The notes: a model not told the origin generated them from the letters alone. A stretch of 28,717 bases of DNA from Tritrichomonas musculus (GCA_039105265.1 JAPFFF010000256.1:1-28717), one strand, 5' to 3'. Positions 1 to 8,910 are shown, counted from the first letter of the stretch. Numbers and translations: made by a program.

Positions 1-414
1 TGGCCTGATTATCTCTATATGGATGTTGAGGCAATAAATTCAGAAGACGAAATTGAAAAATATGGGCCTTTTACTTCAGAGAATAATTTACAAGCATTAC
101 ATTTTCAAACAAAAAATTATACATTAAAACTAGTTAATGAAGGACAAGATAATATAAAAATTGCCATGGTATTTTCAACTGGAAACTCCTTTTTTATAAG
201 GAATATATTTAGCGATGATTTTGTATTTCCTTTTATCGGAAATAAATCAGTAATTTATGACTTTAATCAATTTGATTATCCATTCATATATGATTCGAAA
301 GAAGATAATGGGAGAAGAATTATTTTTATTTTTGCTCTTGCTTTGTTAGTAGCAAATGCTGCAATAATAGTGATATTTACTTTCATTGATAGCTGTTTTT
401 ACCCAGATAAATAA
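1..414 (+). CDS. 3' part of a type I membrane-protein gene (left copy, cut by window edge)
   Basis: Base 1 is the first base of a codon (Trp) that corresponds to residue 52 of the complete 188-codon gene at 26414-26980; 137 codons and the stop are present here and are identical to the right copy. The first in-frame ATG at 19 is internal to the gene, not its start. The visible part holds the end of the ectodomain, a hydrophobic segment near the C-terminus (about residues 154-178 of the full protein) and a short tail ending FYPDK. The stop overlaps a TAAA motif, the trichomonad polyadenylation pattern. Function is unknown. Whether this copy is complete in the genome cannot be seen from here. 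Confidence 0.85.
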   Translation, partial: WPDYLYMDVEAINSEDEIEKYGPFTSENNLQALHFQTKNYTLKLVNEGQDNIKIAMVFSTGNSFFIRNIFSDDFVFPFIGNKSVIYDFNQFDYPFIYDSKEDNGRRIIFIFALALLVANAAIIVIFTFIDSCFYPDK

Positions 415-757
415 ATAAACATAAATTTTTTACTTGTTAATGGGACAAAATCTTTTTTTTTTAAATGATGAATTAACAATGATTGAAATTATTACTAATA
501 CAATTAAGATATGCATCAATGATGGCCAGCCTTATTTCTGGAGGATTTTCATTCAATTTACTGGGATAATAAAATTTCATAAATATAAATGAACAAAAGT
601 AACATTTATAAATCTATAACTATTATTGAAGATCAACAAAAAGTTTATAAATACCTCATTTTTGTTCTACATTTAATATCAAAAATTGCAAGTAACCACC
701 ATAGACAAAATGATTTTTCACAAAAATTGAAAAAAATTATACGATTCTTCAAAACAT
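415..757. other. AT-rich spacer with one 50-codon ORF of unknown status
   Basis: This is the 3' flank of the preceding gene, running up to the target-site duplication of the DNA transposon (750-757). A plus-strand ORF of 50 codons (440-592) starts ATG-GGA-CAA and contains several W, C and aromatic codons, but no family was recognised. A second ORF of 63 codons (589-780) runs into the transposon terminal repeat and is probably chance. The same sequence recurs at 26981-27323. Confidence 0.6.
750..757. repeat. Target-site duplication, left side (CAAAACAT)
   Basis: The 8-bp CAAAACAT directly precedes the left terminal inverted repeat and is repeated at 1657-1664 directly after the right one. Confidence 0.88.
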
Positions 758-1656
758 ATAGGTGTGGCGATCGGAAGTGAAGTGTCAAATAATTGAAATA
801 AAACTTAAAAAATCCATGGATCACAAAATAAACCAATTAATTAAATGTTATATGATATATTGATTATAAATTTTGAATAAAAAATAAAATTCTATGTGCA
901 GGATTTAAGATATAAAATAAATGATATTTTCTTTCAAATCTGAGACATGTTATATGAAAAATATAATTTATTTTAAGCTTTTTTGTAAAATTTTATAAGC
1001 CATTCGCATATTAAACCATTTGGATATTTTTAAATATTTTAAAATATCAAGGAATAATAATAAAACTTATCAAATAATAAATTTGATATTATATTTTTTA
1101 ATCATTTCATATAAATCAATCAAGAAATTGGAAAAAAGAAATTAAGATGATCTATATCATAGGAAAGAACAATTTTTTAAATTCATTATGTATGAAATAA
1201 AAAATTATTTATCCTAATTTATTCAAAATTGAAAAAAAAAAAACGAATTGATTTTAGTTTTTTCTTCTTTGTAAACGATATACTTTATTTTTTTAAGCAC
1301 ATGTTACTTATATTATATATTTTCAATTTTCAGATCTAAAATGAATGTCCAAAAAGATTTATCTTAGAGAATCTACTTTCTTTTTTGGTGTCATATGTTT
1401 TCTCTTTAATATTGTTTACTCGAAAATCTTTTCATTAGTTGGAAAATTATAAAACAATTACATTTATCATTGTGAAAAAACGATTATTTTCAATTGAATT
1501 TCCTAAATAATCATATCTTGAAATTGATACATAGAATTTTCAAAATAATAATTTTATAAATATTATATTATAATTATATTCCTAAAAACTAAATATCAAC
1601 CCATTCCATGGATTTTTTAATTTTTCTGACACTTCACTTCCGATCGCCACACCTAT
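758..1656. mobile_element. 899-bp non-autonomous DNA transposon (MITE-like), left copy
   Basis: The ends are 30-bp perfect inverted repeats: 758-787, starting ATAGGTGTGGCGATCGGAAG, and its reverse complement at 1627-1656. An 8-bp direct duplication CAAAACAT lies immediately outside both ends (750-757 and 1657-1664), as expected for target-site duplication. A second internal inverted pair of 15 bp lies at 805-819 and 1606-1620. The interior is very AT-rich and has no credible ORF, so transposition would need a transposase supplied elsewhere. An 8-bp duplication fits hAT or some Mutator-like and Merlin elements; trichomonads are known to carry Mutator-like elements, but the superfamily cannot be fixed from the ends alone. 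The perfect termini suggest recent insertion. Confidence 0.9.
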
Positions 1657-2029
1657 CAAAACATATCAAACCAATTTTTTTAATTCAGTTATTTTCAATA
1701 TTTTCAAAGATAACAAAAGGATTCTTTTTATTCTTATTAAAAAAAACATACACCGCTCTCGTTACAAATGAAACAAAGTTGCTTGTTAACCAATAAAAAA
1801 ATTTTCGTTAACTAAAAAAACCCACTTGTGATGTGAAAAAAGTTTCAATTTTCACTTCACTATTCAATTTTCACTTTTTGAAACGGCGTTTTTTGCGTCA
1901 TTCATTTCACCAAATCAAAAAACGCCGGTGGCCCTCAGAATTTCTTAGAATTTCGAAATAACGTATTTCAAAAAATATCCAAATTTTTTTGAATTCAAAA
2001 AATCATAAAATAGAACATAAATTATGCGA
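1657..2029. other. Non-coding spacer between two transposons, with a 12-bp-stem hairpin
   Basis: No credible gene is present. The stretch holds a perfect 12-bp inverted pair at 1884-1895 and 1916-1927 (CGGCGTTTTTTG and its complement) around a 20-base spacer, which would form a GC-clamped hairpin standing out in the AT-rich surroundings. Nearby TTTTCACTT-type motifs recur (about 1845-1880). It also contains the 7-bp stretch (1969-1975) that distinguishes this copy of the large repeat from the right copy. Confidence 0.6.
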
Positions 2030-2037
2030 AAATTATG

Positions 2038-2368
2038 GGATCGATTCTAAAATAGGTGTACAATACTGAAGGACACTCAAAAAGTGAAAATTCTTCAGAA
2101 AAAATAATCATAATAAAATACTAAAAAAAAAATCTTTTTATGTTACAAAATTTTTACCGATTCTTACCGCCATCTGCGGGGTCTCGACTACGCCTCGCAT
2201 TCGCTCGGATTCGCTCGACGCCCGCTAGGCGGTATGTAGTCTCGGTAAAAATTATGTAAAAATATAAAAAGAATTATTTTTATTTTGCATTTTTTTAGAT
2301 TATTTTTTCTGAAGAATTTTCACTTTTTGAAGGCTCTTTCAATTGTACACCTATTTTAGAATCGATCC
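2038..2368. mobile_element. 331-bp palindromic MITE/foldback element with GC-rich core
   Basis: The two halves are inverted repeats of about 130 bp. The first 27 bases, starting GGATCGATTCTAAAATAGGT, are matched perfectly at the other end (2342-2368), and a 32-base block near 2078-2109 is also perfect in the opposite arm; the rest diverges. An 8-bp duplication AAATTATG flanks the element (2030-2037 and 2369-2376). The centre, about 2158-2240, is strikingly GC-rich with a repeated ATTCGCTCG motif, unlike anything else in the window. There is no ORF. This is the architecture of a foldback MITE. A partial copy, stopping inside the hairpin, forms the last 121 bases of the window. Confidence 0.88.
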
Positions 2369-2388
2369 AAATTATGACACATAAATAA

Positions 2389-2673
2389 AAATACCCCTTT
2401 ACTATAAGACGTAAGAGTAATCATTTTATATGCAAGGATGCAAAACATATAAAGGGGTATATACGAGTATGTCTAAATGGCGACTACTACTTGAAACATG
2501 TACTTATAGCAAGACAGTTCATACCTAATGATGACCCACGACATAAAATAGAGGTAGACCATATCAATAGGAATAGGGCTGACTACCATCTAAGCAACCT
2601 AAGATGGATAACCCCAACTGATAGTAACTATAACAGGGATATGCCCAAAATTATAAATGCGCGGGCAGAGTAG
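2389..2673 (+). pseudogene. HNH homing-endonuclease domain fragment
   Basis: The open frame has no in-frame ATG before the domain, so it is annotated as a fragment. It encodes a typical HNH_3-type core: an aromatic beta-hairpin region, then KHVLIARQFIPN, VDHINRNRADYHLSNLRW and TPTDSNYNR. In this family the DHIN histidine and asparagine belong to the beta-beta-alpha metal site that nicks or cuts DNA. It is the first recognisable coding material after the MITE, at the left edge of the Polinton fossil. Whether it belonged to the Polinton or was a separate selfish gene cannot be decided here. Confidence 0.72.
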
Positions 2674-2902
2674 ATATATGGTACTCTAGGAACTCAAAGG
2701 CAAAGTGTTCTATTTTGTCGATAAATTCCAAATCACCATCTTTCATAATTACATTAAGAAATTCAGGTTCGAAATACTCAGCAGCTAACTCTTTTATCTT
2801 ATTAATTAAAATATCACATACACCCTCATTAGTCTCACACCTATATTCATAGAGGTAAGATACTAATTTATAGAGAATATTCATACGCTCTTTTATGGTC
2901 AT
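2651..2902 (-). CDS. Small helical protein of unknown function
   Basis: This is an 83-codon ORF on the minus strand starting with ATG at 2902 (MTIKERMNILYKLVSYL). The frame is open to 2950 but only through non-ATG codons, so the ATG was chosen. The product is predicted to be mainly helical and acidic (for example EYFEPEFL and DLEFIDKIEHFAFEFLE). It is the only minus-strand candidate in the Polinton region, diverges from the coiled-coil ORF at 2986, and overlaps the end of the HNH fragment by 23 bp. No family was recognised, and it could be a chance ORF. Confidence 0.4.
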   Translation of the reverse strand: MTIKERMNILYKLVSYLYEYRCETNEGVCDILINKIKELAAEYFEPEFLNVIMKDGDLEFIDKIEHFAFEFLEYHISTLPAHL

Positions 2903-2965
2903 GCAAATAAGCCATTTATACAGAAATAAAAAAACAAATGAAATGAACAATAGAAAAATATTTAG

Positions 2966-2976
2966 TCATTTCACTT
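2966..2976 (+). promoter_or_regulatory. Two overlapping initiator-like motifs (TCATTT, TCACTT)
   Basis: TCATTT (2966-2971) and TCACTT (2971-2976) both fit the trichomonad initiator consensus TCAYTW and lie 10-20 bases before the ATG at 2986. Initiator elements close to the start codon are the standard core promoter in Trichomonas. Confidence 0.4.
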
Positions 2977-2985
2977 TTTTCTTTG

Positions 2986-3246
2986 ATGAATATCGATAAG
3001 AAGATACGATTGACCACTGAAATGCTCAACGCTAAAATCATGGATGAAAAGCAAAAGCTTGAAGCAAAGGTAGACCATACTGAAACTTACTTGTTGCTCC
3101 AAATTGATCAACTCAACCAAAGACTTGATGAGGTTCTTAATAGGGTCAACCTGCTATCCTTAAAACTCGATTCTGTCATTGATGACCTTGCAAATATGAA
3201 GGTCAACGTTGATGATATCAACAGCAGCCTTGATAACCTTCATTAA
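2986..3246 (+). CDS. Short coiled-coil protein in the Polinton region
   Basis: The ORF has 86 codons from ATG at 2986 (MNIDKKIRLTTEMLNAK); the codon just before is TTG and is unlikely to be used. Residues from about 15 to 86 show a regular heptad pattern of leucine, isoleucine and valine (LLLQIDQLNQRLDEVLNRVNL), predicting one long coiled coil that probably oligomerises. There are no catalytic motifs. Small coiled-coil ORFs are frequent in large DNA transposons and viruses, but no specific role can be given. It lies 41 bp before the protease gene on the same strand. Confidence 0.6.
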   Translation: MNIDKKIRLTTEMLNAKIMDEKQKLEAKVDHTETYLLLQIDQLNQRLDEVLNRVNLLSLKLDSVIDDLANMKVNVDDINSSLDNLH

Positions 3247-3287
3247 TAAACAACATCTTCTACTTACTTCTTTTATTTGATTTTTAA

Positions 3288-4833
3288 ATGACTAGTAATG
3301 TAGGTACACAAACTAAACCTAACAATAAAATACAACTATTACAAGGTACTATTAAATTTCGACCTAAACTAGTTGATAGAGATGTTGCAAGATTAACAAG
3401 AGGTTTGGGTCAAACTATATGGAAGTTCTCTAATAATCAAATAAATCTACAAAAATTATATGAGACATATTTAAATACTAGTATAGCTTTTAAAGACGTA
3501 CTTGAATTTGCTAATAGACTCAAGAGAGAGAGACCAAGAGCAAAATTTACAGGTTGTGTGTTTGCGATTAAGAAAAATCAAGATGATAAAGATGAACTTG
3601 GACATTGCATAACAGTATTAAAGCCATATCAATATACTCTCCAAGAATCAGATGAAGGTTTATTAACAGAGATAAAATTACATTATGATATTATCAACAT
3701 AAGGATATCTCGAATGAAGACTGAGGAGGAAAAACAAGCAGCTAAAGAACTGAGAGAGCAGATGAAAGAAAGAACATTGGAAAATGATAAGAAAGAATAT
3801 AAAACTAGAGGTGTTCAAACAGATGATATACCAGAATTGGCTCCATTACCCAGACCTCCAACTTTAAATCGAAATGATTATAATCTTAACCTTAGGAAAA
3901 TCGGTAGGAACCGACCCACAAATGTTGAGCCACCAACAAGGGATCTAAATCAAAACAGAATTCAACGTTTACTTCAAAGTAGTACAAATTTAGATGATGA
4001 TAGACCTAAGAAAAAATCAAAACAACCTAAGAAAAAATCAAAACGACCTCGTTCACCTTCACCTCCACCTCCACCTCCACCACCTCCTCCTCCTTCATTG
4101 CCACCTCCACAGTTTCCATCATCACATACCTCTCGAGGTACTAGTCCTCCTCCAAGAAAACCCCATATGACACCACAGAAGGCAGGAGAGTATACAGTAG
4201 ACCAAGGACATAATAGGATTCATGATTGGAGGAGTTTAGTCAATGATGAAAATATAGACGAAGATGTTATTGATGACTACTTGAAACTTCTATATAACAA
4301 AGGAAAGAGATTGAATAAACAACCTGGTCAAAATGAGGCAGAGTTTGATAAAAAGAAAATATTGGTTTTACCTACTGCATTTTATACCCTCCTTTCTATA
4401 GCATATGAAACTAATGATAATGAAAAAATACATGAACTGATGAAAAGTCCTATCTCAGGTAAACAGTCATTTTCACATTACGATAAAGTATTTGTCCCCA
4501 TTTGCTCAGATGGAGAACATTGGGTTTTATGTTCGATATCCAAAGAAAATAATCAAATGCTATGACTCTGAGAATAAGTCAATGGCGCCAGAGGTAAAGA
4601 CACTTAATAAGTGGATCGATATTTCAGCAACAGGTTAGTTAAAAGCAAAATATTATGATGTACCTAGTCAAAAGAATAACAAGGATTGTGGAGTGTTTCT
4701 AATGGAATCTTGTCGTACCTTTTTGCATGAAGGAGATGGTAAGTTTAAACAACGCAATATACCAGATATTAGAAAGAGAATACTTCGAGAACTTCAAAAC
4801 AATGAATTAGAAACAGGTGTTGTATATAAATAA
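3288..4833 (+). pseudogene. Polinton Ulp1-like cysteine protease (broken)
   Basis: The N-terminal half is a basic, charged region followed by a lysine-rich patch (about residues 243-255) and a polyproline run (about 260-275). The C-terminal part carries the protease signature: GEHWVLCSI around the catalytic His and, further on, KDCGVFLMES around the catalytic Cys. This is the adenain/Ulp1 (C48) fold that Polintons and adenoviruses use to mature capsid proteins. Gene position, between small ORFs and structural proteins, fits the family. The long disordered, proline-rich N-terminus is unusual next to the compact proteases of many Polintons. It is preceded by the TTTATTT...AAATG motif seen before most genes of the element. 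Confidence 0.78.
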
Positions 4834-4854
4834 AGACTTTTTATTCAACTCGAA

Positions 4855-5859
4855 ATGGAATTACCACCAAGTGTTAACACTTTATATCCTAATCGAGATA
4901 ATATAGTTAATGATGGTAATACACCTCTTCCAATCGAAACAGCCTACTTCCTTGAGGATGCTCAACATGATAAAGCTAAGTTTAATAGATATTGGTTTAA
5001 TTTCCCACCAGAATTGTCAACTGCAAACAAAGGGGAATCTATTGTTGGTGTTCGTTCAGCGCATATCATTAAGAGAAGACGCAAATTAGAATTTAATGTG
5101 ACTATATTTAAAGTTCAAAAATCCTACTTTGTTTTACATGGAGGAAATATAAACGACCTTATTTTAACTCAAGAACTACTTGATAAATTCTACCAGGACG
5201 ACCTCAAAGAAGAAAATGCAAAAAAGCCTACTTGGAAATGGATAGCAAATTTTGATGTTATTGATTGGGTGTCAGAGGAAGGGGACTTAAGAGGGTTCTT
5301 TGATGCTGTCAACACCGCGATGAAATCTTGGATAGCTATGCATGGGCAATATGGAAATGCATTTTCCCAAAATGATTCATTAATTGCATATCGAGATATA
5401 CAAACAGATGGATATTATGATAAAGATGGTTTTCATGAAATTATATATACCAAAAATAATGATAATATAGATGAAGATTCAAGACAATATATCAATTTTT
5501 TCCAAATTGGTGATTAGAATGAGGACTTTGCAGATATGTTTAATATAGGCACAGGAGCTTATCAAAATAACCCTAAGAAGTATTTAACTTTAAGTAAGAG
5601 GTTGGTATTTGATAATGTATGGGACAGACATCCATGTAAAATATATTCATCTATTGGTGAACAAGCATTACATAACTATATTGGAGATAGTGATGTTGAA
5701 TATAGTCCGATTAAGTACTTCAAGTTAAACTCAATGGACCAAAGGTTTTGGATAGACTTCTATAGTGATGCTCATTATAATTGTCCAACCAAACTACCTC
5801 CTAAAGATTCATTTGTTATCGAAATGCAATTCCTTCAATACGATAAGATGTTTATTTAA
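4855..5859 (+). pseudogene. Candidate Polinton virion structural protein (broken)
   Basis: This region of about 330 codons is rich in aromatic and beta-strand-forming residues and begins MELPPSVNTLYPNRDNIV at 4855. No catalytic motif is visible. Its size, its predicted beta content, and its position between the protease and the integrase are consistent with a jelly-roll capsid protein, more likely the minor (penton-like) one, but no signature residue proves this. It begins 21 bp after the protease stop and ends 6 bp before the integrase start, showing tight packing. The fragment is broken. The alternative is a lineage-specific protein of unknown role. Confidence 0.45.
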
Positions 5860-5865
5860 AAATAA

Positions 5866-7020
5866 ATGAGTAAAGAAGAACCAAGCCCATATGAAAAATT
5901 ATACAACAAAGCTAAATGGAAGACCTTGGACAAATACCTTAGCATGGCAAAACAAGAGAATCTAAATGAAGAAGAAGCAAAGAAATACTTTGATGAAAGA
6001 GTAGTACATGATAAGAGAGTACCTAAAGCACAATTTATACCTATTGTATCCAAACATCCTCATGGTTATCAAATGGATACCTTCATTAATAATAAAGAGG
6101 CAGGTGGGTTGAACTATCTAATGTTCATTAATATCAACACCAGAAAAGCATATGCATATCCTATTAATGGTAAAGGATCAAGAGAAGTATTGACAGCACT
6201 TCATAAATTTGTTAATGATGTACCTCATGTATATTCGATAACAAGTGATGAGGATGCAGCATATTTATCATCAACAGTCTTAGACTTCATGAGAGAGAAG
6301 AACATAAAATACCGAACAACAACTGAGAATAACCATAATGTACTTGGCATTATTAATAGGTTTATGAGAACCATAAGAGATGCTATTGGTGAAAATAGGT
6401 TTATTCAACCAAAGGAGATGCATGATTTGGTCAACATATATAACAACTCTCCTCATAGGTCTTTAGATAATAAAGCACCTAATGATATTACTCCAGCGGA
6501 TGATATAAAGTACATACAAAAGAATGCACGCATTAATCCATACCATTTTAATCCAGGTGAGATGGTCAGGTTAGTACTTGAAAAAGAACCATTTGGTAAA
6601 AGAAGAAGTAATTTGTCCAATGAGTCTTATATAGTTGACTCAAAAAAAGGTAACCAGTTTGTGGTCAGGTCCAAAGATGGTTCAACTAGTTCATTCCCTG
6701 GATATAGGTTGTTAAGGACAAGAGACAAAAGGATTAAAGTAGCTGAAAGACTAAATGAAGGTAAAGAAGGTATTATTGAACAAATATATAACTTTGATGA
6801 AGATACAGGTAAGTATGATTTAAAATGAGAAGGAGTCGAAGGTGATGATGCCTTTGCTAGAGAAACCATTAGAAATGTAAGGAGAGGTAATCTATTGGTA
6901 CTTGGTACAGCAGAAAGACAATATTGGTTGGAACAAAAGAAAAATTATGAACGACAAATTAAAGCAGGTCAAAAGGTTGAGGGCAAACCAATACCAGATA
7001 AAATTATGAAATACATTTAA
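5866..7020 (+). pseudogene. Polinton integrase (retroviral-type, broken)
   Basis: An N-terminal basic and helical region of about 60 residues leads into an rve-type catalytic core: QMDTF with Asp71, then YLMFININTRKAYAYPI, then ITSDED with Asp128 and the helix GIINRFMRTIRDAI. The spacing of the two Asp residues and the strand pattern match the integrases of Polintons. Beyond about residue 215, PGEMVRLVLEK and SYIVDSKKGNQFVVRSKDG look like the SH3/chromo-like C-terminal domain commonly seen in these integrases. In the family this enzyme inserts the linear element DNA and makes a 6-bp target duplication. The gene lies between the candidate structural protein and the ATPase. It is broken here. 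Confidence 0.85.
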
Positions 7021-7030
7021 AAATTTGTAA

Positions 7031-7893
7031 ATGGATGAACCCCCAAGTGCAGAACTAATAAATAAAGTAGAAACATTGATTAAAGAAACCTTACGGAAGA
7101 ACATGAAAGAGATAGATGGTGCTTTGATTAAACCATTATCACCTGATTATCCTTTTAGCACAAATGGTATATACTTTTTAATTGGTAAACCAGGTGCTGG
7201 TAAAAGTCTTTGGATATGGAGACTTATTATGATAACAGAGAGGTTGTTTAAACATCCATACTACCAAAAGATAATATTTTGCTCAAGCTCTGGTAAAATG
7301 GATAAAACAGCTGAAACACTTAATAAACAAATACAATCAAGAATCGATTATGTAAAGGAAAGAGAATTACCATTCTTAAAAGACATCTTCGAAGAAAGAT
7401 AAAGTATTATGCTATTGTCAAATATGTATTATCTCGAATGAAAGAGACCAATGACGAAATGAGGAGGCTCATTGAGAAGCATCATTTAAATAAGCTCAAT
7501 GATAAAATTATATATATAGCCAATAAGTTAGTCAAATATGAAACATCATCATATCCATATAACACATTATTGATACTAGATGATTGTGCAGGTAGTGATT
7601 TATTAAAGAATGGTAATAGTGAATTTATCAAGTTGTTAACCAAGAAAAGACACTATAATTTAACATGTATCATGGCTATCCAAACTATTCGATTTGTTCA
7701 TATGAATGCTAAAAGGTTAGCAACAGATATCATATGTTATACAGGATATAGTGAGGAAGATTTTACTAGCTTGTTGCAACAAACTAATAACTCATTAAAT
7801 ACTAAGCAGACAGTAGCTGAATACTTACAACATAAAGAACCACATGAGAAGTTCGTAATGAATATTTCTGCTAATAAGTACTATTTCGAATAA
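7031..7893 (+). pseudogene. Polinton A32-like DNA-packaging ATPase (broken)
   Basis: The P-loop GKPGAGKS lies at about residues 52-59 after the strand GIYFLI, and the Walker B strand LLILDDC lies near 7566-7586. The region after it (KKRHYNLTCIMAIQTIRFV) has the length and content expected of the sensor segment. This is the FtsK/HerA-type ATPase of Polintons, adenovirus-like and NCLDV viruses that drives DNA into the capsid. It begins 10 bp after the integrase region and ends 17 bp before the next small gene. The gene is broken here. Confidence 0.82.
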
Positions 7894-7910
7894 TTTTTTA
7901 TTTTTTAAAA

Positions 7911-8366
7911 ATGGGAATTGAACGTCATTCAGTAGAAGATTATTGGAAGCCAAATTATTCCAAAAAGCAACAATTTTCTCCATGGCAAGAGATAATAAAA
8001 GGAGGAGTTGGACTAGGTGGTAAGTTATTAATGGGAGCAGCAGATAGTTTTTCTGGAGGTCTTGCAAGTAAACTATTAGATGCTTCAGCAGGTGGATTAA
8101 CCAAGCATGCTAGTGTTATTGGTTCAGTTGCGAGAGGTCTTGGTGAAAGCTTCTTGAGCGATAGTACAAGAAATAAATTAGCAAACATAGCTGACACAGC
8201 ATTAAAATATGTCCCAGATGGAAAAGTAAAAACTGCCTTATCATCAATTAATAAATCTGCAAAAGGTGAATCAGTTGGAGCACCTCTTGAAAAGCCAACA
8301 TTTTCGTCTAGATCATTACAAGAGAGTGATTTTACTACCAACAATCGGGCGAGAACCTATATCTAA
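7911..8366 (+). CDS. Gly/Ala-rich amphipathic small protein of the Polinton
   Basis: The 151-codon ORF begins ATG at 7911, 17 bp after the ATPase. Residues 30-110 are rich in Gly, Ala, Ser and Leu with amphipathic helices (GGVGLGGKLLMGAADSF; GLASKLLDASAGGL), and the C-terminus is basic and disordered. Small virion proteins of this composition (adenovirus pVI-like or internal membrane-active proteins) are found near the ATPase and capsid genes in this virus lineage, but I see no specific signature, so a virion role is inference. It is preceded by the element's TTTATTT...AAATG motif. Confidence 0.55.
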   Translation: MGIERHSVEDYWKPNYSKKQQFSPWQEIIKGGVGLGGKLLMGAADSFSGGLASKLLDASAGGLTKHASVIGSVARGLGESFLSDSTRNKLANIADTALKYVPDGKVKTALSSINKSAKGESVGAPLEKPTFSSRSLQESDFTTNNRARTYI

Positions 8367-8413
8367 CGAAAACTCAAAAAAACTCAATTTATAGACTTTT
8401 TTGTTTATTTTAA

Positions 8414-8779
8414 ATGTCAAAACATCTAACAGGTTCTAAGAGACTTGTAGTTATTCATAGATGGCTAAATGGAAGGGATGACCCTGATTGGGAAGTGCTT
8501 CCTACGAAAACCAAAGACAAGCATATTGTAAAACAGCGAAAAACTCCAATAACTCGAGAATATCAAGAAAACTCAGACCGTGAAAAACATGAGGAACTTG
8601 AAGAAAAGCCAAGAAAGTCATTAAGTTCGAAAGCTGCAAGAAAACCTCCAAAACCTAGAAAAACTCAACAAAGCCAAGTTTATGACTCTACTGTGAATGA
8701 GGAAATACTAAAACAGCTAAAATCACTAGGTGAAGAAATGAAGATAAGTCGTGAGAAGAAAGAGCAGAGACGTAAGTAG
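8414..8779 (+). CDS. Small highly basic protein of the Polinton
   Basis: The 121-codon ORF begins ATG at 8414. It starts with a short folded-looking segment (KRLVVIHRWLNGRDDPDWEVL), followed by a lysine/arginine-rich disordered middle (about residues 30-95, including ARKPPKPRKT) and a charged C-terminal helix that looks like a coiled coil (EEILKQLKSLGEEMKISREK). The charge suggests a nucleic-acid-binding or core protein, but no family was recognised. The stop lies inside the 32-bp sequence that is duplicated on both sides of the repeat block (8775-8806 and 9765-9796), so the C-terminus seen here may have been altered by that rearrangement. Confidence 0.5.
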   Translation: MSKHLTGSKRLVVIHRWLNGRDDPDWEVLPTKTKDKHIVKQRKTPITREYQENSDREKHEELEEKPRKSLSSKAARKPPKPRKTQQSQVYDSTVNEEILKQLKSLGEEMKISREKKEQRRK

Positions 8780-8806
8780 TGTATACGAGTCGGTTTCCGG
8801 TGGGGT
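8775..8806. repeat. 32-bp direct repeat flanking the minisatellite block (left)
   Basis: This sequence matches 9765-9796 at 29 of 32 positions, including an unbroken 19-base core AGTCGGTTTCCGGTGGGGT. The two copies are exactly 990 bp apart and bracket the poly-A tract, the 40-bp repeats and the 14-bp array. This could be a target duplication, or the two ends of a slippage or recombination event that created the block. Confidence 0.8.
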
Positions 8807-8836
8807 TCGCAGGTTTGGACTAAGAACGAAATCCAG

Positions 8837-8860
8837 AAAAAAAAAAAAAAAAAAAAAAAA
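8837..8860 (+). repeat. Poly-A tract of 24, followed by a TTC-rich run
   Basis: A run of 24 A is followed directly by a TTTCTTCTTCTTC-type pyrimidine run. It lies at the start of the inserted block. A poly-A this long could mark a retroposed end, but no LINE or SINE body was recognised before it. Confidence 0.7.
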
Positions 8861-8910
8861 TTTCTTCTTCTTCTTTTCTTGTTATCCCACCCACCCACCT
8901 CAATGCCCTC

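Larger units (their letters stand above)
1..2158. repeat. Left copy of a 2.15-kb direct repeat shared with the right end
   Basis: Read base by base, this stretch matches 26567-28717, the differences found being a 7-bp stretch (1969-1975, CAAAAAA) present here and absent at the right. Homopolymer runs I checked (the T10 near 452 and the A12 near 1232) have the same length in both copies. The repeat starts inside a gene at base 1 and ends at the last base of the window, so its true limits lie outside what is visible. It could be a tandem segmental duplication, the overlapping ends of a circular molecule, or an assembly effect. The sequence alone does not separate these. Confidence 0.97.

Noticed and set aside
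645-836. ORFs of about 60 codons across the ends of the 899-bp transposon
   Set aside because: They run through terminal inverted repeats on both strands and show no protein-like features.
2038-2368. The palindrome as the terminal repeats of the Polinton
   Set aside because: The two arms are adjacent, flanked by their own 8-bp duplication, and no matching arm exists near 12000. Polintons make 6-bp duplications.
7955-8344. A 129-codon minus-strand ORF opposite a small Polinton gene
   Set aside because: It is antisense to a better-supported ORF with a start motif and family-consistent position.
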